A DNA stretch of 64,000 bases from Arthrobacter sp. (GTDB lineage: Bacteria; Actinomycetota; Actinomycetes; Actinomycetales; Micrococcaceae): assembly GCA_031277795.1 (NCBI GenBank), contig JAITLQ010000018.1, positions 62,001 to 126,000 on the forward strand, read 5' to 3'. The notes under the pieces were generated by a model that saw only the letters and a program-made list of their open reading frames with translations, made no database searches and was not told the origin of the DNA. The position numbers were made by a program, and so were the translations under genes. This document shows, piece by piece, positions 45,672 to 52,286 of this stretch; the stretch's first letter is position 1; every line of letters starts with the position of its first letter.

Positions 45672-45886
45672 GCGCCCCCAACGACGGAGGCCCCAGCATC
45701 AGCTGGGGCCCCATCCTTGTTCAGCACGTTGTGGTCGTGGATCTTGTCCAAGTCGATCAGCCGGCCACCAACACCCGGCAACCGCACCGGGTGATCAAAC
45801 ACCCAGAACACGCCGTCGAACGTCGCGTACTCATCAACGTCGTGACGCCGATTCGCGAACGCCACCTCCGTGATCCGCGCCCTCAC
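45668..45886 (-). CDS. Small phage protein, unknown
   Basis: 72 residues, GTG start overlapping the upstream stop (GTGA). It reads VRARITEVAFANRRHDVDEYATFDGVFWVFDHP and ends in a loose acidic tail. Two strands and turns suggest a small barrel. A GGCCCCAGC stem (45689-45710) lies in its 3' end. Confidence 0.6.
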   Translation of the reverse strand: MRARITEVAFANRRHDVDEYATFDGVFWVFDHPVRLPGVGGRLIDLDKIHDHNVLNKDGAPADAGASVVGGA

Positions 45887-46470
45887 GCTTCCACTACCTT
45901 CGCGAGCTTCCAGGGCTCGTTGACGAGCAGCGAAGCCTCCCAGTAGACGCGACGCCCGTTGATGTCGAAACCTACCCAACCGCCATCGGAGTCGAGGGTC
46001 ATCGGCACCTGCCTGTCAACGGTGTCCACGAGGATCACCGCGCCCGGCTCGGTGGGGAGCTGGGCAGTGGGGCGGACCAGGATCGTGATGGTGACGTCAG
46101 GATCAGCGTCGTGGGTGTAATGGACGAGGCCTCGACCAGATTTCGCCCGAGCCCAGGTACTTGAAAGGGTCTCAACCTTGCCCTCGGTGACCACCGAAAC
46201 GCCGCCGTCGATTTCGGTGACTCGCACCGTGTCGCCGACTTGCACGTCCTCGAACCGGACGTTCTCAAGGAACGGGGCTGGGGCGGGCGTGGGCTGGCCG
46301 AGGTGCTCGGTAAGGGCGTTGCAGAGCTTGCGGGCCTGGGCCAGGTTTAGGCTGACACAGGGGCCAGTCATCTCCACGGTGACGCCATCGCCATCGCCAT
46401 CGCCGTCCAGGACGACGACCGTCGCGTCGTGGGCGCTTACGGCGGTCTCAAAGACGAGAGTCTTTCTCAT
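45883..46470 (-). CDS. Phage protein with beta-barrel-like repeats, unknown
   Basis: 195 residues. Start at 46470 (MRKTLVFETAVS). A GDGDGDG tract comes from a short GCCATC repeat. Later segments VQVGDTVRVTEIDGGVSVVTEGKVE and RQVPMTLDSDGGWVGFDINGRRVYW each look like small beta units. No known enzyme. It overlaps the glutaredoxin stop codon (ATGA) and the next gene. Confidence 0.65.
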   Translation of the reverse strand: MRKTLVFETAVSAHDATVVVLDGDGDGDGVTVEMTGPCVSLNLAQARKLCNALTEHLGQPTPAPAPFLENVRFEDVQVGDTVRVTEIDGGVSVVTEGKVETLSSTWARAKSGRGLVHYTHDADPDVTITILVRPTAQLPTEPGAVILVDTVDRQVPMTLDSDGGWVGFDINGRRVYWEASLLVNEPWKLAKVVEA

Positions 46471-46739
46471 GCCGCCACCCCCACATGCTGCTGCAACAGA
46501 TCCGGGCGCATGTCGAACCACTGCACCGGCTCACCACCCAGATCGGTGTGGACCTCCACGAACGGCATCACCGCCGGCTCACCACGATCCACCGCGGCCT
46601 GCCGGATCGCCTCCGTCAACTCCAACGACTGCGACACATCCACGTACTCGTACGGGATTTTCTTCCGCTCCAACCAACGCTTCGTCGCGTTGCACTTCAC
46701 ACAGTTCGGCACGCCGAACACCTTCACGTTCTTCTTCAC
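46467..46739 (-). CDS. Glutaredoxin/NrdH-like redoxin
   Basis: 90 residues, GTG start with GAGGT upstream. It shows the thioredoxin fold of NrdH redoxins: NVKVFGVPNCVKCNATKRWL (CxxC active site), then YEYVDVSQSLELTEAIR and VMPFVEVH (cis-proline and following). It reduces disulphides, for example of a ribonucleotide reductase. No reductase gene is seen here, so it would serve the host enzyme or another phage protein. Confidence 0.9.
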   Translation of the reverse strand: MKKNVKVFGVPNCVKCNATKRWLERKKIPYEYVDVSQSLELTEAIRQAAVDRGEPAVMPFVEVHTDLGGEPVQWFDMRPDLLQQHVGVAA

Positions 46740-46750
46740 AGGGACAGACC

Positions 46751-46855
46751 TCACTTCGGGACAAGAAGAAAGGCCACGACGACAAACACGCCGATGGCCA
46801 CATTGGATTTGGGATGAGCCTCGAGCCAACAAATCAGCGGCTCCAAGGCGTTCAC
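46751..46855 (-). CDS. Tiny membrane ORF (34 residues)
   Basis: GTG start overlaps the stop codon of the antirepressor (GTGA). The product starts MNALEPLICWLEAHPKSN and has one transmembrane segment (VAIGVFVVVAFLLVP). Coupling supports it. Function unknown. Confidence 0.5.
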   Translation of the reverse strand: MNALEPLICWLEAHPKSNVAIGVFVVVAFLLVPK

Positions 46856-47604
46856 GCGAGCCCCAGCTTCTTCGCCAAGGTCTCCGCATGGAACTGCCGG
46901 ACATACATGGTCTGCTTCACCTGACCGTTGTGGTTGCGCGGCGCATTGTGCTGAGGACGCAGCTCGAACCACGACTGCGACAACACGCCCGCGCGCGGGC
47001 GCCACTCGAACTCGCCCACCATCCGCTCCTGCGAGGCGCTCCACCGTGAGCCCACCTGACGGCGCACAGCCACACCGTGATCCACGAACAACTGCCGCAC
47101 GGTCGGCCCCGTGGTCGCGTACTGCGCCGCGAAGTTATCTACAGTCAGCAGATCGTCGTCCTTCGCGACAAACCGCTCCACGTACTCCACGGCCGGCGCG
47201 TCAGCTTGCACCTTTGCGGCGAGCGCCGCCTTCTCTTCCTCCGCCGCGATGACCATCTGAGCCAGCTCCGTGCGAGAGAGCTCCCGCGGCTTCGCGAGCT
47301 GCTGCGCCATGTCGAAGAACGCGGTCACAAGGGCGACCTTGAACGCCACGACCTTCTCGCTGTTCCGCATGAGCGTCAGGACGAGCGTGGACTGCTGCTC
47401 GTTCAACAGAGCGACACGGACGGGAGCGTTGTTGTATCCAGGTCGCGTTTGAAACGCGACCTGCCCGAACCGCTCGAGCGCCACAGCATGCGACACGATC
47501 AGACCCAACACGTTCTTGTGCTGAACCTCCGTGCCCGCGGCGATGGTCTCCGACGTGACCATGAGGCCCGCGTCCGTGGACTCGACCAAGACGGGCGCGC
47601 TCAC
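46852..47604 (-). CDS. Rha-family antirepressor with KilA-C-like domain
   Basis: 250 residues. The N-terminal half is the Rha domain, with AAGTEVQHKNVLGLIVSHA, FQTRPGYNNAP, and LMRNSEKVVAFKVALVTAFFDM. A helical linker (ELSRTELAQMVIAAEEEKAALA) connects to a C-terminal KilA-C-like domain (DDLLTVDNFAAQYATTGPTVRQLF, with RQFHAETLAKK). Rha proteins control the choice of lysis or lysogeny and can interfere with lytic growth. It is the third gene of the early leftward operon after the Cro-like gene. Confidence 0.85.
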   Translation of the reverse strand: MSAPVLVESTDAGLMVTSETIAAGTEVQHKNVLGLIVSHAVALERFGQVAFQTRPGYNNAPVRVALLNEQQSTLVLTLMRNSEKVVAFKVALVTAFFDMAQQLAKPRELSRTELAQMVIAAEEEKAALAAKVQADAPAVEYVERFVAKDDDLLTVDNFAAQYATTGPTVRQLFVDHGVAVRRQVGSRWSASQERMVGEFEWRPRAGVLSQSWFELRPQHNAPRNHNGQVKQTMYVRQFHAETLAKKLGLA

Positions 47605-47819
47605 GCCGGCACCGCCTCGAGGTTGGCGACAGCATCACGGGCGGTCGGATCGCTGATGATTCCGAGGATGCGCAGCCCCTCGAAGAAATCGAACGTCTCA
47701 CGCATGTTCTGCGCCATCCACGCGAGCTTCTTCGCCGCCTTCTTAACCTGACCGCGAGAGAAAGACGGCACCTCGGCTGCGATGCGCTTCTCAAATCCGG
47801 TCGTACTGATTTCGAGCAT
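47601..47819 (-). CDS. Small early phage protein, unknown
   Basis: 72 residues with GGAAGG before the ATG at 47819 and an ATGA overlap at its end. Basic and helical (FSRGQVKKAAKKLAWMAQNM, FEGLRILGIISDPTARD). It could be DNA-associated. No known motif. Confidence 0.65.
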   Translation of the reverse strand: MLEISTTGFEKRIAAEVPSFSRGQVKKAAKKLAWMAQNMRETFDFFEGLRILGIISDPTARDAVANLEAVPA

Positions 47820-47943
47820 GACGAATGACCTTCCTGTCAACGTCGCCGGCGAACCAGCGAGCGGGGGTGGGGGTGTTTTGGGCAAAGGAATGCCCGAGCC
47901 AACGTGACCGAAGGCTTGTGGAAAGGGGGGTGTATGGCGACGC

Positions 47944-48129
47944 TCAGGCGTCGGGGAGCTCCTCAAGCCATGCATCAAGGCTTGGCCCAAGGATCAAGAG
48001 CCGGGAACCGAACTTTTTGGCTGAGAGACGGCTCAACGCGATCTCCGCACGGATGGATCGCTCGGAGATCCCAGAGGTCTCGGCCGCCTCGGCGATGGTG
48101 TAGGCCTTCTTGCCGTCATCGATGCTCAT
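47944..48129 (-). CDS. Excisionase-like helix-turn-helix protein
   Basis: 61 residues: AYTIAEAAETSGISERSIRAEI, then SRLSAKKFGSRLLILGPSLDAWLEEL, a typical MerR/excisionase winged-helix. Its start overlaps the stop of the Cro-like gene, so it is expressed early. A role as excisionase is attractive because it would be made on induction; it is 2.5 kb from the integrase. A transcription factor is the alternative. Confidence 0.75.
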   Translation of the reverse strand: MSIDDGKKAYTIAEAAETSGISERSIRAEIALSRLSAKKFGSRLLILGPSLDAWLEELPDA

Positions 48130-48401
48130 GCCGGCACCTTCTCGAGCTGGGGGTTGGACTGGGGGTCTGGGGAGGCGAACATGGGTGGAATGAAGGCGGA
48201 GGGGTGAACTCCGAGGGTCTCAGCAAGAGTCATGAGGTCCCGGAAACCGAAGTCGGCCTTGGCGGCCAGCTTCCTGTTCAGCGTCGCGTAGGGGATACCC
48301 GAAGCCTCGGACACGGCGAGCTTGGTCATGCCCGAGTCCTCGATGGCCTGCTGAACTGCCTGTGCGCTCCACTCGGTAACTACGCCGGTGTGATTGCTCA
48401 T
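48126..48401 (-). CDS. Cro-like helix-turn-helix repressor
   Basis: 91 residues. XRE-type HTH in residues about 15-60 (VQQAIEDSGMTKLAVSEASG, then IPYATLNRKLAAK), C-terminus loose. It is divergent from the CI-like gene. TAACTT ends 6 bp before its ATG, so it is leaderless. The palindrome TTGCTC-GAAT-GAGCAA lies in its promoter spacer. It is the first gene of the early leftward operon. Confidence 0.85.
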   Translation of the reverse strand: MSNHTGVVTEWSAQAVQQAIEDSGMTKLAVSEASGIPYATLNRKLAAKADFGFRDLMTLAETLGVHPSAFIPPMFASPDPQSNPQLEKVPA

Positions 48402-48407
48402 GAGACT

Positions 48408-48437
48408 AAGTTAGTTGCTCGAATGAGCAATCGTCAA
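48408..48437 (-). promoter_or_regulatory. Promoter of the Cro-like gene with operator in the spacer
   Basis: On minus: TTGACG (48437-48432), an 18-bp spacer and TAACTT (48413-48408), then 6 bases to the ATG. The spacer holds TTGCTC-GAAT-GAGCAA (48415-48430), a perfect 6+6 palindrome. Confidence 0.65.
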
Positions 48438-48462
48438 GCCCGGACGCATGGCAGATCAAGCA

Positions 48463-48491
48463 TTGCATTTGCTCGATCTGAGCATTATGGT
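48463..48491 (+). promoter_or_regulatory. Promoter of the CI-like gene with operator in the spacer
   Basis: TTGCAT (48463-48468), a 17-bp spacer and TATGGT (48486-48491), then 6 bases to the ATG at 48498. The spacer holds TGCTC-GATCT-GAGCA (48470-48484). Its arms share TGCTC/GAGCA with the operator of the Cro-like gene. Confidence 0.65.
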
Positions 48492-48497
48492 GCTTCT

Positions 48498-48920
48498 ATG
48501 AACAATCGCCAGCGCGCAGACGAGTTTGTCCGCTTCATCGGCCTTGAGCTCAAGGGCGCCATCACAGCCCAGGGTTTCACCGCCAAGTACGTAGCCGACG
48601 AACTGGGCCGCTCCGCCTCCGCCTTCAACAAGTACCTGAACGGCAAACAAGAGCTGCCCCTTGCCGCACTCTGCGAAGCCGCAGAGATCATCGACCTCGA
48701 CCCAACCGTCATTGTGGAACGCGCCTACGACCGACTCGCCGTCACCCATGGTGACCGCGACGGTGACACCTACGGCGCCGACGTGGTGGAGCAAGTGCGC
48801 CAGGAAGAAGCCCTCCGAATCGCGGGCGACTACGTGCCGGGCGACGCCGAGAAGTACGGCCTTGCCGCGCATGAAGGCGTCGATGGTATCGGCATGGACG
48901 ACCTGCCCAACGAGACGTGA
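48498..48920 (+). CDS. CI-like prophage repressor
   Basis: 140 residues. The N-terminal XRE HTH domain spans about residues 10-65 (GFTAKYVADELGRSASAFNKY, with LPLAALCEAAEIIDLDP). The C-terminal half is acidic and helical and lacks a LexA-like protease domain, so control would come from the ImmA/IrrE protease encoded next. It is transcribed in the opposite direction to the lytic genes and probably maintains lysogeny by occupying the two palindromes. Confidence 0.85.
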   Translation: MNNRQRADEFVRFIGLELKGAITAQGFTAKYVADELGRSASAFNKYLNGKQELPLAALCEAAEIIDLDPTVIVERAYDRLAVTHGDRDGDTYGADVVEQVRQEEALRIAGDYVPGDAEKYGLAAHEGVDGIGMDDLPNET

Positions 48921-48974
48921 GCCGTCACACCCACATGCCACCCTTCCCATAGCCACCCAGCCCAGGAGTTGCCC

Positions 48975-49382
48975 TTGTCCTATCTAGTTCGTGCGGAGCG
49001 GTACGCCGCCGCCTCCGGCGTCATCGTCAGGCGGGCTCAGACGCCCGGGGGAGAGTGGGGCGTCTATGAACACCGGCGGCGGCTGATCACTCTTCACCCG
49101 GATCTGCGCGGGCCGCAGCTCGACTGGACGTTCTGGCACGAACTGGGCCACGCCGAATACGGGCATGTCGGGGGCGACTGCCGACGCAAGAGCAAGCAGG
49201 AGCGGCAGGCGGATCGGTGGGCCGCGCTGCACATGTTTGACCCGTTCGCGTTTATCCAGCATGTGCAACCTGGCATGACCGATCAAGAGGTGGCATGCGA
49301 ACTGGGCGCCTTGCCTGTTGCAGTGACCCGACTGCGCGAAGCGCTCGCGACTCTTCAGGTCCCGCTCCACGAAGTCGCCTGA
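48975..49382 (+). CDS. ImmA/IrrE-family metallopeptidase
   Basis: 135 residues. The zinc motif is DWTFWHELGHAEYGH (HExxH). It begins SYLVRAERYAAASGVIV and ends with helices. ImmA-type proteases cleave ImmR/CI-like repressors on DNA damage and so induce mobile elements. The TTG at 48975 is chosen as start because AGGAG lies 6 bp upstream. It follows the repressor by 54 bp on the same strand. Confidence 0.88.
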   Translation: MSYLVRAERYAAASGVIVRRAQTPGGEWGVYEHRRRLITLHPDLRGPQLDWTFWHELGHAEYGHVGGDCRRKSKQERQADRWAALHMFDPFAFIQHVQPGMTDQEVACELGALPVAVTRLREALATLQVPLHEVA

Positions 49383-49388
49383 ACACAA

Positions 49389-49420
49389 GGAAGGCCCCCA
49401 CCAACTGGTGGGGGCCTTCC
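49389..49420. terminator. Bidirectional terminator between ImmA and integrase
   Basis: A 14-bp perfect stem GGAAGGCCCCCACC / GGTGGGGGCCTTCC with a 4-base loop, between two convergent stop codons. Confidence 0.8.
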
Positions 49421-50623
49421 TCATTCCGCGATGGCCAGTAGCTTCCCGAGCGCTTCGAGAGCGGCCGTCTGCCGCTTGATGTCGCCGCGGGTCCGGTAGG
49501 AGCGGGTGACGGAGCGCGATGAGTGCCCCACGATCTCCGAGATCACATGCTCGGGCACTTCCAGCTCGTACAGCAGATCGACGGCAGTGTGACGCAACCC
49601 GTGAAGCGGCACCGGCTCATCTATGCCGGCGGCGTCTAGGACGCGGCGCCACTCCTTGGTGGCCTCCAACGGGTTCCACGGCGAGCCGTCTTCCGTGAGG
49701 AAAACGAAGCCGTCTTTCCTCGTGCCGATGTGCCGCTCGATGATCGACTTCAGCGGCTCGACCAACGGCGGCCGGCGCCAACCCGACTTGGACTTTGGGC
49801 GGCAGAGGTACAGCTGCTCGGCGACCTTGAGGTGCTCCCAGTCCGCGGGGATCGTCGTCAGGGTTGTGTGGTGCTGCAACTGCCAGGAGAGGTCGAGGAA
49901 GTCGCCCACGCGATCGATGGTCAGCCCTAGGATCTCCCCACGGCGAGCGCCGGTGAAGAGGTAGGTCGCCCAGAGCGCGCCGTCCTTGTGTGTAGAGAGG
50001 TAGCGGAGCACCTTGATGGCGTCGTCGGCCTCGAGCGACAGCATGGCCTTGGTGCCCTTGGGTGGTTTGGTGACCTTGTCGCAGGGGTTGTGCGTGATCT
50101 TGCCGTCATTGACTGCCGCCTTGAGGCAGACGGCCAACGCGGTGTGGATCAGGCGGGCGTAGGTGGACGAGAGGAACTCCGTGTCCTCGGGCCATTCCTC
50201 CTCAGGCAAGTCACGGACGGCCTTGAGTTTGGGAGTCACCATGATGGAGAGCGACAGATCGCGTACATGTTTGGGCGTGACGCGGTCGAGCTTGAGCTGA
50301 CCGATGAGAGGGACGATCCACTGGTTCACGGCGGTGCGGTAGCCGTTGACGGTGTTCGGTGTGACGGTCCGCGCTGCGATCTCCTCGAGCCAGTACCTGG
50401 CCCACTGCCCGAGGGTGGTAGTGCTGGTGGCGAGGTCACCGTGGGTGCCGAGCAAGTCGCGCTGTTTCTTGAGCTCGGCGAGGACGTCCTTCTTGGACTT
50501 GCGGACGATCACCTTGCGCCGGCGCTTGTTGTCTCGACCGCGGGGGAGCTCGATAGCGGCGACCCACATGCCATCGGCTGCTCGCTTGTAGACGGACGAC
50601 TCGCCTTTGCCTCGTGTGGCCAT
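49421..50623 (-). CDS. int: Tyrosine-type site-specific integrase
   Basis: 400 residues. The N-terminal arm-binding domain reads GESSVYKRAADGMWVAAI, the core-binding region has SAM-like helices (NTVNGYRTAVNQWIVPLIG), and the catalytic domain carries FTGARRGEILGL (Arg), VPLHGLRHTAVDLL (His-x-x-Arg), VGHSSRSVT (His) and the Tyr in RSYRTRGD. It inserts the phage into tRNA-Met. The ATG at 50623 is preceded by AGGAGA; the repeated ACGTTAGCC arm sites lie just before it, so integrase may repress its own expression. Confidence 0.95.
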   Translation of the reverse strand: MATRGKGESSVYKRAADGMWVAAIELPRGRDNKRRRKVIVRKSKKDVLAELKKQRDLLGTHGDLATSTTTLGQWARYWLEEIAARTVTPNTVNGYRTAVNQWIVPLIGQLKLDRVTPKHVRDLSLSIMVTPKLKAVRDLPEEEWPEDTEFLSSTYARLIHTALAVCLKAAVNDGKITHNPCDKVTKPPKGTKAMLSLEADDAIKVLRYLSTHKDGALWATYLFTGARRGEILGLTIDRVGDFLDLSWQLQHHTTLTTIPADWEHLKVAEQLYLCRPKSKSGWRRPPLVEPLKSIIERHIGTRKDGFVFLTEDGSPWNPLEATKEWRRVLDAAGIDEPVPLHGLRHTAVDLLYELEVPEHVISEIVGHSSRSVTRSYRTRGDIKRQTAALEALGKLLAIAE

Positions 50624-50633
50624 GATTTCTCCT

Positions 50634-50654
50634 ACGTTAGCCATGACGTTAGCC
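50634..50654 (+). repeat. Integrase arm-type sites, right arm
   Basis: ACGTTAGCC twice, 12 bp apart, matching 1444-1464 with one mismatch. It overlaps the upstream region of the integrase gene, 99 bp from the right core. Confidence 0.65.
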
Positions 50655-50752
50655 ATGCAGGTTCCTGCACAGGACTTCCCCTGCAAACGTGACAGCCCAA
50701 CTTCCCCGGAATCTCGCGGGAGTAGCGCCCATATTAGTACATGTGTTCACAG

Positions 50753-50798
50753 CTCATAATCGTGAGGTCCCGGGATCGAGTCCCGGCACCGCTACCAA
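50753..50798 (+). repeat. attR core (46-bp direct repeat, right copy)
   Basis: Identical to 1340-1385. It contains the displaced 3' part of the host's original tRNA-Met with its CCA end, but lacks the 5' half, so it is not a functional tRNA. Confidence 0.95.
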
Positions 50799-50800
50799 GG

Positions 50801-50828
50801 AAAGGCCCCGGAGTGATCCGGGGCCTTT
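50801..50828 (+). terminator. Original host terminator of tRNA-Met (displaced)
   Basis: Stem AAAGGCCCCGG / CCGGGGCCTTT plus TTGC. The 18-bp unit covering its 3' arm and tail is tandemly duplicated at 50819-50854. Confidence 0.75.
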
Positions 50829-51017
50829 TGCTTTACCGGGGCCTTTTGCTTTACCGGGGCGTCGGCGCCCGACGGCTCCGCGGCTTCCAGCGGCGATCTC
50901 GCGATCTTCTCGCTCCATCGCGAGAAAGAGTCGCGAGTTCGCCAAAAAAGTCGCGAGTCGGCGGCGCGGAGCCCCGGTGGAAGCGATCGGGAGGCACAGA
51001 GGAAGGATGAGCGGATC

Positions 51018-51188
51018 ATGAGCGAACGCAAGCCGAGCGCGGGCAACGACGTCAACGCCGGCCTGGTGGGCTGGCTGTGCCTCCTGCTGGCGGTGGGAGC
51101 GGTCTTCACGCCGGGCCCGTGGTTGGCGCTCGTACCGGCCGCCATCGGCGGCGCGTTGGTCGCCGCCGACCGGGTGCGACGCAGGTAG
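51018..51188 (+). CDS. Small host membrane protein, unknown
   Basis: 56 residues: SERKPSAGNDVNAGLVGWL, two transmembrane segments (about 16-30 and 34-50), ending in RRR. The ATG is preceded by GGAAGGATGAGCGG. It is a typical small actinobacterial two-helix protein, first gene outside the prophage. No function is assigned. Confidence 0.6.
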   Translation: MSERKPSAGNDVNAGLVGWLCLLLAVGAVFTPGPWLALVPAAIGGALVAADRVRRR

Positions 51189-51257
51189 GCGCCGCGCCCG
51201 CCGAGCTACGCCCGCAGCGCCGCGCTCGCAGAAACAGGCCCGACGCCGCGCGGCCGG

Positions 51258-52172
51258 CTACGCGGCGACTGTCACCTCGGTGCGGGCCGCCTTGGGCGCC
51301 CTGGCGCCCAGCGTGGAGCCGACGGACGCGATGACCACGAGCGCCACGGCGCACGCGCCAAGCACGCTCATGTTCTGTCCAAGCAGCAGGAAGCCGGCTG
51401 TCGCGGCCACGGCGGGCTCGAGCGAGAGTAGGATCCCGAAGACGGGCTTGGGGAGGCGGCGCAGCGCCGCGAACTCGAGGGAGTAGGGGATCACGGAGGC
51501 CAGGAGCGCCGCCGGCAGGGCCAGGAGCAGCAGCGACGGCTCGGCCACCACGGCGGGCAGCGCCTGCGGCAGCCCGAACGGCGCCACGAGGATCGCCGCG
51601 ATCGCCACGGCCACCGCCAGCCCGCCGGCTCCCTCCACCTTCCGCCCGGCCCGCTCGGAGGCCAGGATGTACAGGGCCCAGAAGAGCCCGGCCACGAGGA
51701 TGAAGACCACGCCGAGCGGATCGAGGTGGCTCACCCCACGCAGGTGTTCAACGGCAAAGAGACCCATGCCCACCATGGCGGGCACCAGCCACGCCCACTC
51801 GCGGATGCCGCGCGAGAGGACGGCGGTCAGGGCCAGCGGCCCGATGAACTCGATGGCCACGGCCGGCCCCAGCGGCACGGTGGAGATGCCCCAGTAGAAG
51901 AAGCCGTTCATGCCGGCCAGCGCGGCACCAAACGCGATCGTAGCCAGCCACTGCGAGCGCGTCCATGAGCGCACGCGCGGACGCACCACCAGGAGGAGCA
52001 CCACGGCGGAGAGGCCGAGCCGCAGCGTGGTCATGCCCCACGCGCCGACGGAGGGAAAGAGCTGATACGCCAAGGCGGCGCCGAACTGAAGGGAGATGCA
52101 GGATCCAAGCACCAGGAGGGCTGCTGTGGCGGTGGCGCGGCGGGGATCCCGGGCCGGGAAAAGCGGGGTCAT
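51258..52172 (-). CDS. EamA/RhaT-family transporter
   Basis: 304 residues with ten predicted transmembrane helices in two EamA repeats (starting with LLVLGSCISLQFGAALAYQL and LGVVFILVAGLFWALYILA). The family exports or imports metabolites such as amino acids (RhtA-like) or nucleotide precursors. Direction and substrate are not visible from sequence. It is divergent from a LysR-type regulator gene 114 bp away, which likely controls it. Confidence 0.85.
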   Translation of the reverse strand: MTPLFPARDPRRATATAALLVLGSCISLQFGAALAYQLFPSVGAWGMTTLRLGLSAVVLLLVVRPRVRSWTRSQWLATIAFGAALAGMNGFFYWGISTVPLGPAVAIEFIGPLALTAVLSRGIREWAWLVPAMVGMGLFAVEHLRGVSHLDPLGVVFILVAGLFWALYILASERAGRKVEGAGGLAVAVAIAAILVAPFGLPQALPAVVAEPSLLLLALPAALLASVIPYSLEFAALRRLPKPVFGILLSLEPAVAATAGFLLLGQNMSVLGACAVALVVIASVGSTLGARAPKAARTEVTVAA

Positions 52173-52286
52173 GTCTCAAGCATGATTGACCCTCACTATC
52201 AAGTCCACTTACGGTACTTTCAGGATTTCTGTTAGCAACACTAAAGAGTTGCCGCAGCGCCCGCAGGAAAGGGAACGGCCACCCCG

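Larger units (their letters stand above)
1340..50798. mobile_element. Integrated siphovirus-type prophage (about 49.5 kb)
   Basis: The element is bounded by a 46-bp perfect direct repeat that covers the 3' part of tRNA-Met. It has a tyrosine integrase at one end, a repressor/Cro switch, replication and recombination genes, and a complete leftward late operon from terminase to holin. No structural gene is visibly broken. Clear damage is limited to one accessory metallophosphoesterase gene, so the prophage may well be inducible. The scaffold, capsid, lambda-D-like decoration and long tape measure genes point to a long non-contractile tail (siphovirus). Confidence 0.95.

Noticed and set aside
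50753-50798. A second tRNA-Met gene at the right end
   Set aside because: Only the anticodon-loop-to-CCA part exists; the acceptor 5' strand and D-arm are missing. It is the attR remnant.
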